Of a DNA stretch of 41,063 nt, positions 1-8,867 are shown in pieces. This DNA comes from a bacterium (GTDB lineage: Bacteria > Planctomycetota > UBA1135 > UBA2386). Below the pieces are notes generated by a model, which saw only the letters and a program-made list of their open reading frames with translations, was not told the origin of the DNA and ran no database searches. Made by a program: the position numbers and the translations under genes. Where the stretch lies: the NCBI GenBank assembly GCA_024743115.1, contig JANSXC010000038.1, positions 1-41,063 on the forward strand, given 5' to 3'. Numbering within the stretch: position 1 is the stretch's first letter; every line of letters starts with the position of its first letter.

Positions 1-92
1 GGCTGGAAATACCCGTTCCCATTCCGAACACGGCAGTCAAGCAGCCAGGGCCGATGATAGTGCTTTGTGCGAAAGTAGGTTAGCGCCGGGTC
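1..92 (+). rRNA. rrf: 5S ribosomal RNA, 3' part
   Basis: The window opens inside a 5S rRNA gene. The conserved loop region with CCCGTTCCCATTCCGAACACGG is visible near positions 12-33, followed by the AAGCAGCCAGGGCCGATGATAGT part and the closing region up to about 92. The first 20 or so bases of the gene lie outside the window, so the exact 3' end cannot be set by pairing it with the 5' end. A terminator follows directly. It probably ends an rRNA operon, but the other rRNA genes are not visible here. Confidence 0.9.
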
Positions 93-100
93 ATTCTTCC

Positions 101-133
101 GAACGCCCGTCTGGTTACCCCAGGCGGGCGTTT
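101..133 (+). terminator. Intrinsic terminator after 5S rRNA
   Basis: A 12-bp stem (103-114 with 120-131, one G-T wobble) closes a short loop and runs into a short T run. Its place about ten bases after the 5S rRNA 3' end makes it the rRNA transcript terminator. Confidence 0.75.
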
Positions 134-187
134 GCATGTACGGCCTTCTTCGCCGGTTCCGCTAGTTTGGGTTCGTCTCGTGCGTGC

Positions 188-1183
188 ATGGATCGGGCTC
201 GTGTTTGCTCGGTGATTCGTGAGTGCTACAACCAGCGGGTGACTGTTCCCGAGGCTCGTGCGAATGCCCAGCTGCGGCGCTACGACCCTCGAAATCTGAG
301 CATCCCGTTCGGGTCTTCTGGCCTGCGGTTGGTAGTTCCAGCGGCGCGCGAGTTTCTGCGGCGGGGCGATTGGGCGCGCTCGAAGCGTCAGCGGATGCGA
401 TCGGGCGGGCGGGGTGCCTGGGTCGGGCCGGAACATGAATCTCCTGATTGGGAGCCGCCGTACTGGGTCGAGGTCTGGCCGTCCGCACGGGCCGCGGTGT
501 GGGCGCTGGCACGCTGGAGCGGGGTCGGGTCGAAGGAAGCGAAGGTGGGCGAGGCCGGGGCCGGTGTCGGTGATCCGAGCAGGTCTCCTCTTCGGGGACT
601 GCGTGTGCTCGATCTGGGATGTGGCCTCGGGGTGCCGGGGATCGGGGCTGCCCGCTGTGGGGCAAGTGTGCTGTTCCAGGATCGTTCGGCGGATGCGCTT
701 GCCTTCGCGCTGTGGAATGCGCGGCGGGTTGGCGCGGACGTGAGCGTACTCGGCGCGGTCGAGGGGGCTTGGGGCGACACGGCGACGGTGGACCAGACCT
801 TGGACTGGCTCGGGCGGGTCGACGCCTCGGCATCGGGTCGGTCGATCGGGTTCGACGTGATCGTGATGGCGGACGTGAGCTACCACGTCCCAGCTCACGA
901 CGAGCTACTGCGGCTCGTTGAGTCGGTTGCTGCATCGGACACCGTCGTGCTTCACGCCGATCCGGAGCGGGCGGACTCGACTCGCTTCCTCGAGCGATTG
1001 CCTGGCAGCTGGGGTCAATTCGGTGTGGTTCGCACGGTTCGCCATGAGGACAAAGCGACGCGGGTTCGGTTGGTCGTGGCGGGGCAGCGCAGTGCGCGGC
1101 GCGATGTCCTCGTCGCGGCGGTCGGGGCGGAAGCGCGCGCAGTCGCGGACGTGTGCGGTCGGGCATCCCGGAGGCCTGAATGA
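188..1183 (+). CDS. Class I SAM-dependent methyltransferase (METTL/ETFB-lysine methyltransferase-like)
   Basis: Seen: motif I VLDLGCGLGVPG at residues 140-151, a following acidic strand end (LFQDRS), and a PYWVEVWPSA stretch at 91-100. Tryptophan-rich segments of that kind precede motif I in the ETFB-lysine/nicotinamide N-methyltransferase-like group. A later VIVMADVSYH probably forms the motif IV region. The family methylates protein lysines or small amines; the substrate here cannot be told. The open frame extends back into the 5S gene, so the true start must be later. ATG 188 is my choice (331 aa), but GTG 212 or GTG 239 are equally possible. The stop overlaps the next gene's ATG by four bases, which ties the gene to the ABC exporter operon. 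Confidence 0.8.
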   Translation: MDRARVCSVIRECYNQRVTVPEARANAQLRRYDPRNLSIPFGSSGLRLVVPAAREFLRRGDWARSKRQRMRSGGRGAWVGPEHESPDWEPPYWVEVWPSARAAVWALARWSGVGSKEAKVGEAGAGVGDPSRSPLRGLRVLDLGCGLGVPGIGAARCGASVLFQDRSADALAFALWNARRVGADVSVLGAVEGAWGDTATVDQTLDWLGRVDASASGRSIGFDVIVMADVSYHVPAHDELLRLVESVAASDTVVLHADPERADSTRFLERLPGSWGQFGVVRTVRHEDKATRVRLVVAGQRSARRDVLVAAVGAEARAVADVCGRASRRPE

Positions 1184-2166
1184 CCGCTCGACTCGACGGT
1201 GTGACGGTTCGTTACGGCGAACGGGTCGCGGTGGCGGACATCGATCTCGATTTCCCGGTCGGTATCTGTGGTCTGCTCGGGCGGAATGGCGCGGGCAAGA
1301 GTTCGATTCTCAAAGCGATGCTCGGGCTGGTGAGGCCCGCGGCCGGACGCGTCCAGGTGCTCGACGTTCCCGCCGATGCGCCCGGGACCGTGCTTCGTGA
1401 ACGCGTCGGCTACATGCCGGAACGGGATGCCCACCTGCCGCGGGCGTCGGGTTTCGAGATGGTGGCGTTGCTCGGTCGGCTCAGCGGGATGCCGCGGCGC
1501 GACGCCTGGCGACGGGCACACGAGGCGCTCTACCTGGTCGGGCTCGAAGAGGAGCGCTATCGCAGCGTGGCGACCTACAGCGCCGGGATGCGGCAGAAGG
1601 CGAAGCTCGCGGCGGCCCTCGTGCACGATCCCGAGGTGCTGTTCCTGGACGAACCGACGAACGGTCTCGATCCGGCTGGGCGGTCAGAGATGCTCGAGCT
1701 CATTCGGCAGCTCGGTAAGGAGCACGGGAAGTCGATCGTGTTGTCGACGCATATCCTGCAGGACGTCGAGTCGGTCTGCGACCACGTCATCGTCCTCGAG
1801 GCCGGGCGTGTGGTCGTACGGGGCGCGCTCGCCGATGTGACGCGCAGCGCAGGGCAGGAGTTCGGGTTCGAGGTCGCTCCGGTGGACCTGACCCTGCCCG
1901 CGAAGTTCGGCGATGGCGTTGTGGTCCGAGAGCACAGTGAGGGGCGATACACTGCCACTCTCGAACCGGGGGTCGCACCCGGGTGCGTTTTTGCGGCCGG
2001 CGCCGCCCTCGGCGGTGCGGTGCGGCGTTTTGGCCAGGTGCGACGCAGCCTCGAGTCCACGTTCCTGGCGAGCGTGGCGGGTCACGCCGCAGCGCGCGGG
2101 GCGGCAGCTCCCACGGTCGGCGAGTCGCTCGGCGACCGGCCCTCGCGGCAGGAGTCCGACTCGTGA
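1180..2166 (+). CDS. ABC-2 type exporter, ATP-binding subunit
   Basis: A complete ABC ATPase of 328 aa. Walker A GRNGAGKS lies at 34-41, signature YSAGMRQK at 133-140, Walker B VLFLDEP at 153-159 and the switch histidine at 191. About 120 residues after the ATPase core form a C-terminal extension like the one in DrrA/CcmA-type exporters. It would power the permease encoded immediately downstream, whose GTG start overlaps its TGA stop by four bases (2163-2166). It starts at ATG 1180, overlapping the methyltransferase stop. The exported substrate is unknown. Confidence 0.93.
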   Translation: MTARLDGVTVRYGERVAVADIDLDFPVGICGLLGRNGAGKSSILKAMLGLVRPAAGRVQVLDVPADAPGTVLRERVGYMPERDAHLPRASGFEMVALLGRLSGMPRRDAWRRAHEALYLVGLEEERYRSVATYSAGMRQKAKLAAALVHDPEVLFLDEPTNGLDPAGRSEMLELIRQLGKEHGKSIVLSTHILQDVESVCDHVIVLEAGRVVVRGALADVTRSAGQEFGFEVAPVDLTLPAKFGDGVVVREHSEGRYTATLEPGVAPGCVFAAGAALGGAVRRFGQVRRSLESTFLASVAGHAAARGAAAPTVGESLGDRPSRQESDS

Positions 2167-3053
2167 GTGAGCGGCTCGGCTATCGCGCGACGCACTTCAC
2201 GACCATCGCGACCTGGCGTCGCTGGTGGCCGCTCGCGGTCTCCGAGTTCCTGCACCTGTTCCGCAGCAAGTGGGGCGTCGCGGTCTTCTGCGTTTGTCTG
2301 CTGCCGTTCGTGGTCCGCATGTTCGTGCTGATGATCTGGTTCGGGGTGGTCGAGTTCGGCGGGCTTCGCAGTCACCTCGCGGGTCGAGCCGAGATGTTCC
2401 TGCGCTGGAATCCGACGCAGCCGCACTTCTACGTCGAAGCGGTCGTGCAGACGTTCCCGGGGTTGCCGCTCCTCGTCCTGCTCACGGCAACGGTGACCGC
2501 GGGTGCGATTGCCCGCGACCGCACGACGAACGCACTCGAACTACTGTGGACGCGCGGCATCACACCGCTCGGCTACCTGACGGCGAAGTTCGTGGGAGCG
2601 TTCGCCGTGCTCGCCTCGGTGACGGTCGGCACGCCGCTCGTCTTGTGGCTGTTCGCGACCCTCGTGGCCGAGGACTGGCAACTGCTTGGCGATACGGTGG
2701 CTTTCCTGCCCGGGCTGCTCCTCGGCCTCCTGGCGGTGACTGCGGCCTGGACTGCAATTTGCGTGCTGATTTCCAGTCTTGCAGCGAACTCGAGCCAGGC
2801 GATCGTGACCTGGTGCATCCTGATGGTCGGTAGTTCGGCGGTCGCGAACGTGACTGCCGCGGTGTTCCGTTCGCCGGACATGAAGTCGTGGGCCAGCGTC
2901 TGGGACGCCGGCGCCGTCGTTGCGCGTGAGATGGCCGGTGTCTCGACGCGGGGAGCGCCATTCGTGCCGGCGACGCTCGTGCTCGGTGGACTCGTCCTCG
3001 TGCTCGTGATCGTTGCCAGCCGGCGGTTGTCCGTTCGGGGGGCGCTCGGATGA
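2163..3053 (+). CDS. ABC-2 type exporter, permease subunit
   Basis: A membrane protein of 296 aa with a cytoplasmic N-terminus (about 35 residues) and roughly six hydrophobic segments, starting with the one around VAVFCVCLLPFVV. The segment GAIARDRTTNALELLWTRGIT resembles the coupling region that follows the second helix in ABC-2/NatB-type permeases. The GTG at 2163 is chosen as start because it overlaps the ATPase stop. The open frame reaches back to 1983 but there it only reads through the ATPase gene in another frame. The stop overlaps the ATG of the second ATPase (3050). It pairs with the upstream ATPase by order. Confidence 0.85.
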   Translation: MSERLGYRATHFTTIATWRRWWPLAVSEFLHLFRSKWGVAVFCVCLLPFVVRMFVLMIWFGVVEFGGLRSHLAGRAEMFLRWNPTQPHFYVEAVVQTFPGLPLLVLLTATVTAGAIARDRTTNALELLWTRGITPLGYLTAKFVGAFAVLASVTVGTPLVLWLFATLVAEDWQLLGDTVAFLPGLLLGLLAVTAAWTAICVLISSLAANSSQAIVTWCILMVGSSAVANVTAAVFRSPDMKSWASVWDAGAVVAREMAGVSTRGAPFVPATLVLGGLVLVLVIVASRRLSVRGALG

Positions 3054-3970
3054 ACGCGCCGCTCCTCGAGTATCGCGACGTCAGCAAATGGTACGGCTCG
3101 ATCACCGCGTTGATGGGCGTGTCGTTCGCGGTCGGCACCGAAGTGCTCGGGCTCGTCGGCAAGAACGGCGCCGGCAAGTCGAGTCTGCTGCGGCTCGCGG
3201 CGGGGCTGCTGTCGCCGAGCCAGGGCGAGGTCGCCGTGCTCGGGCAACCGGCGACGAGCCGAGCCGCGCGCGCGAGCCTCGGATTCTGCCCGGACACGGA
3301 ACGGCTGTACGAGCCGCTCACCGGCCGCGCATTCGTGGCCTGGATGTTGCGCTACCACGGCCTCTCACGCCGGGTCGCCCGGCAACGTGCGGGCGAGGTG
3401 CTCGACGAACTCGGTCTCGGCGCGGACATGGATCGCGCCATTCGCGAATACAGCAAGGGTATGCGGCAGCGTGTGCGTCTGGCCCAGGCGCTCGCGCATC
3501 GCCCGCGTGTCGTGCTGCTCGACGAGCCGATGACGGGCCTCGACCCGATCGCGCGGCGCGATCTCGGGGGGATCATCGCCGAGTTGCCTGGGCGTGGCGT
3601 CGGCGTCGTCGTCAGCAGCCACGTGCTGCACGAACTCGAGTCGGTGGCCGGTCGGGTCGTCATGGTCCATCAGGGCCGGCTGCTCGCGGAGGGGCGCGTG
3701 AGCGAACTGCGCGACTGCCTGCCGGGGCAGCCGCGACGGTTCCGTATCGTCGGAGGTCAGCGGCGTGAACTCGCCGCCGCGACGCTCGCGCTCGCGCCGG
3801 TTCTGGGTGTCGAGCTGCTCGGCGAAGAAGAACTACGCGTCACCGTCGAGGATGTCGCGGAGTTCACGCTGCGATTCACGGAGCTCGCAGCCGGGTGGCA
3901 ACCGGGTGTCACCGTACTCGAGCCGCTCGACGAAGACCTCGACTACGTGTTCGGGCGGCTCATCGGATGA
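3050..3970 (+). CDS. Second ABC-2 type exporter, ATP-binding subunit
   Basis: A 306-aa ABC ATPase with Walker A GKNGAGKS at 37-44, signature YSKGMRQR at 134-141 and Walker B VVLLDEP at 154-160. A C-terminal tail of about 90 residues, ending in a segment with EPLDEDLDYVF, is typical of ABC-2 drug, antibiotic or polysaccharide exporters. It is diverged from the ATPase at 1180, so the locus holds two related modules rather than a recent duplication. Start and stop both overlap neighbours by four bases, so translation is probably coupled. Confidence 0.92.
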   Translation: MNAPLLEYRDVSKWYGSITALMGVSFAVGTEVLGLVGKNGAGKSSLLRLAAGLLSPSQGEVAVLGQPATSRAARASLGFCPDTERLYEPLTGRAFVAWMLRYHGLSRRVARQRAGEVLDELGLGADMDRAIREYSKGMRQRVRLAQALAHRPRVVLLDEPMTGLDPIARRDLGGIIAELPGRGVGVVVSSHVLHELESVAGRVVMVHQGRLLAEGRVSELRDCLPGQPRRFRIVGGQRRELAAATLALAPVLGVELLGEEELRVTVEDVAEFTLRFTELAAGWQPGVTVLEPLDEDLDYVFGRLIG

Positions 3971-4854
3971 CGGTGGCCGAAGACACCCGCGCGGGCAACT
4001 CCGACGTCGCCGCGCACCCGCCCGCATCGCAGGCGTCGCTTCCGGGGCTCGGGTTCGCGGGCGCCATGGCGACCGCGTTCTCGCAGACGCTGTTGCTGCT
4101 CGCGCGAAACCGTCTGCTCTGGCTGCTGCTGCTCGGCGAACTGATCACGGGCGTCATCGCGTTCGGGCTCGCTGGGTTCGACCGCAATCGTCTCGCGGGC
4201 CACGACCTGTTCTGCCTGCTCGCGTGGTGGTTCCAGAGCTGGGTCGTGTTGCCGTGGGCGACGATGTATCTCGTCGTGCAGGCGATCCACGGTGATGTCG
4301 AGGACCGCACCGTGCAGTACCTGTTCCTGCGTCCGGTTTCGCGCGGCGCGCTGCTGCTCGGCAAGTGGCTGGCGGCGTCGGTGCTCGCGGCAACCCTGGT
4401 CGGCGCAGGGGTCGCGGTGCTGTTCGTCGGGGTCGCGGCGGTGCCGGACATCTGGGGCGACGGCATCGAGTTCGCATCGCTGGGAACGTACCTCTGGCTC
4501 ACGTTGTGCGGTGCACTCGCGTACGGCGCGTTCGGCTGCTGGTTCTCGGCGACGTTCCGGCGTCCGCTGGTGTGGGCGGCGGTGTTCGTCGTCAGTCAGA
4601 TGATCGCGGCGTTGCTGCCCGTCGCGGCGGGCGTCCGCGCGCTGACGGTGTCGGACCCGCTACGCCGTCTCCTGATCGCGCACGTCGAGCCTGATTCGCG
4701 GCTCGAACGCATCCTCTGGCCCGGTGATCGTGCGCTGCGCGACGAAGTGATCGGCAACCCGGTGTTGGCGCTCGCGATCCTCACGACCGTTCTCCTCGCC
4801 TTGGCGCTCTATCGCTACCGCCGCGCCGAGTACGATGCCCGGGATCGCGAATGA
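3967..4854 (+). CDS. Second ABC-2 type exporter, permease subunit
   Basis: A 295-aa polytopic membrane protein. After about 35 polar residues come hydrophobic helices beginning around LLLLARNRLLWLLLLGELI, and DVEDRTVQYLFLRPVSRGALLLGKW matches the conserved loop of ABC-2 permeases (gene-transfer or NosY-like type). About six membrane segments are visible. The ATG at 3967 overlaps the stop of the preceding ATPase. The open frame upstream of it is read-through and was discarded. This is the last gene of the four-base-overlap string; a 75-base gap separates it from the histidine kinase. Confidence 0.86.
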   Translation: MTVAEDTRAGNSDVAAHPPASQASLPGLGFAGAMATAFSQTLLLLARNRLLWLLLLGELITGVIAFGLAGFDRNRLAGHDLFCLLAWWFQSWVVLPWATMYLVVQAIHGDVEDRTVQYLFLRPVSRGALLLGKWLAASVLAATLVGAGVAVLFVGVAAVPDIWGDGIEFASLGTYLWLTLCGALAYGAFGCWFSATFRRPLVWAAVFVVSQMIAALLPVAAGVRALTVSDPLRRLLIAHVEPDSRLERILWPGDRALRDEVIGNPVLALAILTTVLLALALYRYRRAEYDARDRE

Positions 4855-4929
4855 TCGATCCAGCCCGTCGCGGGCCGGCACTCGCCGTTCGACTGCGATG
4901 ATCCTGATGCCGATGAATCCCGACGCCGC

Positions 4930-6309
4930 ATGACCGAAACCGACGCAGGGCAAGCTTCGACCGGCGAGGCCCCGACGCGCGAGGCAACCGCCACGCTTCT
5001 GCCGGGCGACTCGCACGAGGTCGCGGCGCTGCGGGCGCAGGTGCTGTGGTTCAACCGTCTGCGCCTCGTCGTTGCCGCGAGCGTGATCTGGCTCACGGCG
5101 CTCGCGGCGCATGGGTTCGCGATCCTGCCGAATCCTTGGCCGCTCTACGTCGTGGGCGGCCTGATCGCGGTCGTCGACTTTGGTTACATCGCCGTCTACA
5201 GGCGCCTTGCGCGTTGGTCACTCGCGAGCGTTCGGCAGCATGTCTACCTGCAGATCGGCGTCGACCTGCTGCTGCTGACCGCGCTGCTGCACTGGAGTGG
5301 CGGCGTCACGAATCCGGTTGCACTGTTCTATCTGTTCCACGCATTCATCGCAGCGCTCGTGCTGTCGGTGCGGGCGGCGGTGATCGTCGGGTTCTCGAGC
5401 CTGATCCTGCTCGCCGGACTCGGGTTCGCGGAGCACTTCGGCTGGCTCGCGCATCATCCGCTGCCGCTCGGCCTCGCGGAGCTGGACTCGATCGAGCCGC
5501 TCGGGTTCCTGCTGCTGACGTTTGCCTACGGCGGCACGCTGATCTTCTCGATCTACTTCGTCGCCAACGTGCTCTCGCGGCTGGGGGAGCGCGAACGTCA
5601 GCTGTTGCGTTTGACGCGCCAGCTCGCGACCAGCGAGAAGCTCGCATCCGTCGGCACGCTCGCGGCTGGTGTCAGTCACGAGATCAACAATCCGATCGGG
5701 GTCATCGCCAACAAGGTGCAGATCCTGCGCTATCGCGTCGCCGACGGCGACGAGCCGGAACAACTCTGTGCCGAACTCGACGTCATCGACAAGCACACGC
5801 GCCGCATCGCGAAGATCACCGCGGGCCTGCTCACGTTCTCGCGCGATACGCCCTTCGAGATGCGACCGCTCGACGTCGATGCGTTGCTGCGCGAGGCCGC
5901 CGACCTCGTCAAGGTACCGTTCCGCACGGCGGGAGTGGCGCTCGTCTGCGAACCGCGACCGATTGGTGAGGCAACGATCCAAGGGTCGTCGAACCACCTG
6001 TTGCAGGTCCTCATCAACATGCTGTTGAACGCCAAGGACGCCTCGCCGGCCGGCGCGTTCGTGCGGCTCGAGAACGAGCTCAGTGGCGGCGAGCTGCACC
6101 TCCGCGTCATCGACGCCGGGGCAGGCATCGAGCTCGACAACCTCGCGAAGGTGTTCGATCCGTTCTTCACCACCAAGGACGTCGACAAGGGCACGGGCCT
6201 GGGCCTGGCGATCAGCCACGGCATCGTCGAACGGCACGGTGGTCGGATCGAGATCGACAGCCAACCCGGGCGCGGCACAACGTTCCATGTCGTCTTGCCG
6301 CTCGCGTAG
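4930..6309 (+). CDS. RegB/PrrB-like membrane sensor histidine kinase
   Basis: 459 aa. Residues 40-215 hold about six membrane helices. Between helices 3 and 4 is GGVTNPV (124-130), close to the GGxxNPF heptapeptide that binds quinone in RegB/PrrB redox sensors. The kinase core is complete: H250 in SHEINNP, N box NMLLNAKD (363-370), G1 DAGAG (395-399), F box DPFFTTKD (410-417) and G2 GTGLGLAI (421-428). The H box and linker resemble the NtrB/PAS-kinase style. It probably autophosphorylates in response to membrane redox or quinone state and passes phosphate to a response regulator, but none is encoded in this window. It may share transcription with the exporter genes 75 bases upstream. Confidence 0.88.
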   Translation: MTETDAGQASTGEAPTREATATLLPGDSHEVAALRAQVLWFNRLRLVVAASVIWLTALAAHGFAILPNPWPLYVVGGLIAVVDFGYIAVYRRLARWSLASVRQHVYLQIGVDLLLLTALLHWSGGVTNPVALFYLFHAFIAALVLSVRAAVIVGFSSLILLAGLGFAEHFGWLAHHPLPLGLAELDSIEPLGFLLLTFAYGGTLIFSIYFVANVLSRLGERERQLLRLTRQLATSEKLASVGTLAAGVSHEINNPIGVIANKVQILRYRVADGDEPEQLCAELDVIDKHTRRIAKITAGLLTFSRDTPFEMRPLDVDALLREAADLVKVPFRTAGVALVCEPRPIGEATIQGSSNHLLQVLINMLLNAKDASPAGAFVRLENELSGGELHLRVIDAGAGIELDNLAKVFDPFFTTKDVDKGTGLGLAISHGIVERHGGRIEIDSQPGRGTTFHVVLPLA

Positions 6310-6329
6310 CCGAGACTCGTGACGACGGA

Positions 6330-6616
6330 TCACCTTGGGGTTGGGGGAAGTTCTCCACCCCAATAGCTGGTGGTGGCGTCAAGAAAACGCTGGCGCCGTC
6401 ATGGATGCGACCCTAGGTTCTGGCAAGTGTTGGGCGGTCACCTTGGGAGGGACCGACAGCATGGGCCGGACGTCCGGAACTAGGCGCCAGACGCCCGGCC
6501 CGACCTCCTGCCTGCCGCGGCAAGTCCTCGACTGACGCCGGAGACTGCGGTCGTGGGATACTGGTTGGAGACTCGGAGCGCCGTTGGTCCTCGGACTGGC
6601 GGCGCTCCTTTCTTTT
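6330..6616 (+). ncRNA. Candidate structured RNA or long 3' UTR
   Basis: The 520 bases between the kinase stop (6309) and the lipoprotein start (6830) hold no convincing gene. The first part is rich in pairing: 6335-6341 with 6357-6363, then nested stems 6446-6450/6504-6508 and 6463-6468/6496-6501, and finally the terminator at 6575-6616. This could be an independent small RNA or the structured tail of the kinase mRNA. I could not match it to 6S RNA, RNase P RNA, tmRNA, SRP RNA or a known riboswitch by eye. Bases 6617-6816 show nothing I can name. Confidence 0.25.
6575..6616 (+). terminator. Intrinsic terminator
   Basis: The stem GGAGCGCC (6575-6582) pairs exactly with GGCGCTCC (6601-6608). 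An inner GTCC/GGAC pairing strengthens it, and TTTCTTTT follows. It acts on the plus strand and so ends transcription from the histidine kinase side, or of a small RNA, before the patatin gene. Confidence 0.65.
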
Positions 6617-6829
6617 GGCGGGTGGTTGGGTAGGAGAACGGCCCGGCCGTGTGAGTCCGAGACTACGTGCCGGAGACGGCAACGCCGCGCTCGACGAAGT
6701 CGCCGAAGCATCGCAGGTGTGGCCGCTCGAAGACTGTTGCGCAATCCGGTGCCTCTCGGTCTCGCGTCATCCCGTATCCTCGGTGGCGCCCAGTCGACCT
6801 CGCGTCACTGGCACCTGAGAGGAAGGATC

Positions 6830-8701
6830 ATGAGGCATTGTCTGGTCGCATTTCTGGTTGCCCTGAGCCTCGGAAGCTGTTGTCCGCTCTACGAGCCTTG
6901 GGATCCGTCCGAGAATCTCGCCAGAGCGACCCATCCCGAGGTGGTGACAGACCCGACTCTGGGGTCGCTCGTCGACGCCATGGCGGAAACTGCGCGCCTG
7001 CAGTGGAAGCCGGCGGGCTTGAGCAACTACGCGGCGTATGAGTCACTGAAGATCAAGGCTGTGCCCTCGATCTCGGCGCAGGAGGGTGAGTTCGATGCTC
7101 AAACTGCGAGTGAGAACAGGTTCCGCCTGGAACTCATGTACGGCGACGAGCACGAACGAATCTGGAGAGCGAAGTCGGACAACTTCCAGCACCGGGTTGG
7201 GCTCGCGCTGTCAGGAGGCGGAATCCGTGCTGCTTCATTTGCCTCGGGGGTTCTGCAGGCTCTTCACGAGGAAGAGCTTCTGAAGGAGGTTGGGTACTTG
7301 TCGACCGTTTCGGGGGGCGGCTTCGCTGGGGCGTGGTACATGGTCCACGCAGACTCGGACGCGTTGCTCCGTCCTGGATCGGATCACCTGAAGCACCTCT
7401 CGCAATACGGCCACTATCTGACGGTCGGTAACGCCGCGGCCTCCTGGAAGGAGGGGGCGTGGAACTTGGTCAAGCACATCGGCACATGGCCAGTGGCGGC
7501 GTTGCTAAATGAGATTCCTTTCCATTGGCAGCAGAACGTCTACGGCATCCGCAACGAGTATCGGAAGGGCATCGAGCGGGCGTTCCTCTACAAGTCGCCA
7601 CTCTCTCCGGGGGGAGAGCTTGCGTGCGAGAAGTCTGACACGCTCGCCACGTTCGGGCCAACGCAGGACAAACCATTCTGGGTCGTCAATGTTCACCAGA
7701 GTCTCAGTGACTCGGACAACCCCATCACCAAGAACCGCAGCGGTGACGCCTTCGAGATTACACCGTTGCGAGCCGGGTCGGGGTCCGTGAGCTACGTCAA
7801 GACTCCGGGCCGAACGAATCGCGATACCTGGTGGATGAAACCTGCATACGCGGTCGCGATCTCGGGAGCTGCTTTGGATTCGACGAGTTGGGAGCAGGGC
7901 TACTTCGCCTCACTGGCGTCATACCTAGCGAACGCGGACCTTGGGTACTTTGTGCCGAGTTGGGGAGAGGCATGGCGCGGCGGACTACCTAGCGTCGTGC
8001 CGAACGCCCTCTACCTGGCGAAGTCCGTGTTCCCGTTGTCGCTACTGCGGCACGTCTGGGAATCTGGCTTCCGCGATCACAACCTGACGGTGGACGGCAA
8101 GCGATTCGCGCTCACCGATGGCGGGCATTTCGACAACCTGGGTGCATATGCGCTCGTTCGTCGGGGCTGCAGGACGATCATCATTTGCGATGCAGGCACA
8201 GATCCCAGCGTGAACGCGTGGGGGCGCAACCCCGATAGCACCAGCAGGGCTCGAGCCTTCGAAGACTTGCGCCGGCTCGAGACGAAGATCTTCACCGACT
8301 TCGGTGCAGTACTGGAGATGGAATGGGAGAGCTTTGATCCACGTTCTCAGCCGACGCGTCGTGGCTTCACGAATCACGTGCCGGCTGTCGTAATGGTTGG
8401 GCGTATTCGGAATCTGCCGGTCGAGCTTCTGACGGGCGCAAGCCCACCCAAGGATCCGGATGCACTTCGCGACGTCGGAATCGTCTACATCAAGGCCGCC
8501 TACGACTTCGAGCGGGCCATGCGAACCTCCGCCACGTTCATCGATCGGCAGAAGAGCGAGCACGATCAGGAGTTTCCGAATCGGGTGATTACTGATCAGT
8601 TCTTCTCGGAGCGGCAGGTCAACGCGTACCGCCGGTACGCCTACGAAATCGTGAAACAGCACGCCTGGCATGTCCGTCGAGCAATCGACCGAGTCCGCTG
8701 A
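6830..8701 (+). CDS. Patatin/cPLA2-like phospholipase lipoprotein
   Basis: 623 aa, predicted acyl hydrolase on an envelope membrane. The N-terminus is a signal peptide with lipobox LGSC (C17). The patatin oxyanion glycines SGGGIRA lie at 128-134, the nucleophile S161 in TVSGGG, and the catalytic aspartate D430 in TDGGHFDN. The elbow reads VSGGG rather than the GTSAG of plant patatin, which is closer to the cPLA2 form SGGS. The long stretch between Ser and Asp (about 270 residues) is far larger than in small bacterial patatins. The start ATG has the ribosome site AGGA six bases upstream; the open frame before it has no secretion signal. The gene stands alone after a terminator. Substrate lipid is unknown. 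Confidence 0.8.
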   Translation: MRHCLVAFLVALSLGSCCPLYEPWDPSENLARATHPEVVTDPTLGSLVDAMAETARLQWKPAGLSNYAAYESLKIKAVPSISAQEGEFDAQTASENRFRLELMYGDEHERIWRAKSDNFQHRVGLALSGGGIRAASFASGVLQALHEEELLKEVGYLSTVSGGGFAGAWYMVHADSDALLRPGSDHLKHLSQYGHYLTVGNAAASWKEGAWNLVKHIGTWPVAALLNEIPFHWQQNVYGIRNEYRKGIERAFLYKSPLSPGGELACEKSDTLATFGPTQDKPFWVVNVHQSLSDSDNPITKNRSGDAFEITPLRAGSGSVSYVKTPGRTNRDTWWMKPAYAVAISGAALDSTSWEQGYFASLASYLANADLGYFVPSWGEAWRGGLPSVVPNALYLAKSVFPLSLLRHVWESGFRDHNLTVDGKRFALTDGGHFDNLGAYALVRRGCRTIIICDAGTDPSVNAWGRNPDSTSRARAFEDLRRLETKIFTDFGAVLEMEWESFDPRSQPTRRGFTNHVPAVVMVGRIRNLPVELLTGASPPKDPDALRDVGIVYIKAAYDFERAMRTSATFIDRQKSEHDQEFPNRVITDQFFSERQVNAYRRYAYEIVKQHAWHVRRAIDRVR

Positions 8702-8800
8702 GCGGCCTCCTACCGGATACGGGCTGCGGCACTCTGGCTCGAGCGTGGCTGAGCAACGCTCGAAGTCAGGTCAAAGTCGGCGGCGGGTGTTTCGCCGTCG

Positions 8801-8847
8801 CCCAAAATCGCACACGGCGCGCGATGTCACCATCGCGCGCCGTGTGG
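8801..8847 (-). terminator. Intrinsic terminator of the 73-residue gene
   Basis: A perfect 16-bp stem (8811-8826 with 8831-8846) closes a four-base loop TCAC. Read on the minus strand it is followed by CGATTTTGGG, so it terminates the leftward gene ending at 8868. On the plus strand no T run follows, so it is not the terminator of the patatin gene. Confidence 0.8.
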
Positions 8848-8867
8848 CAGTCAGCGGGTCTGTCGTC

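Noticed and set aside
6335..6535. 66-codon frame in the gap before the patatin gene
   Set aside because: No ribosome site, unusual composition, and it overlaps the hairpin-rich stretch.
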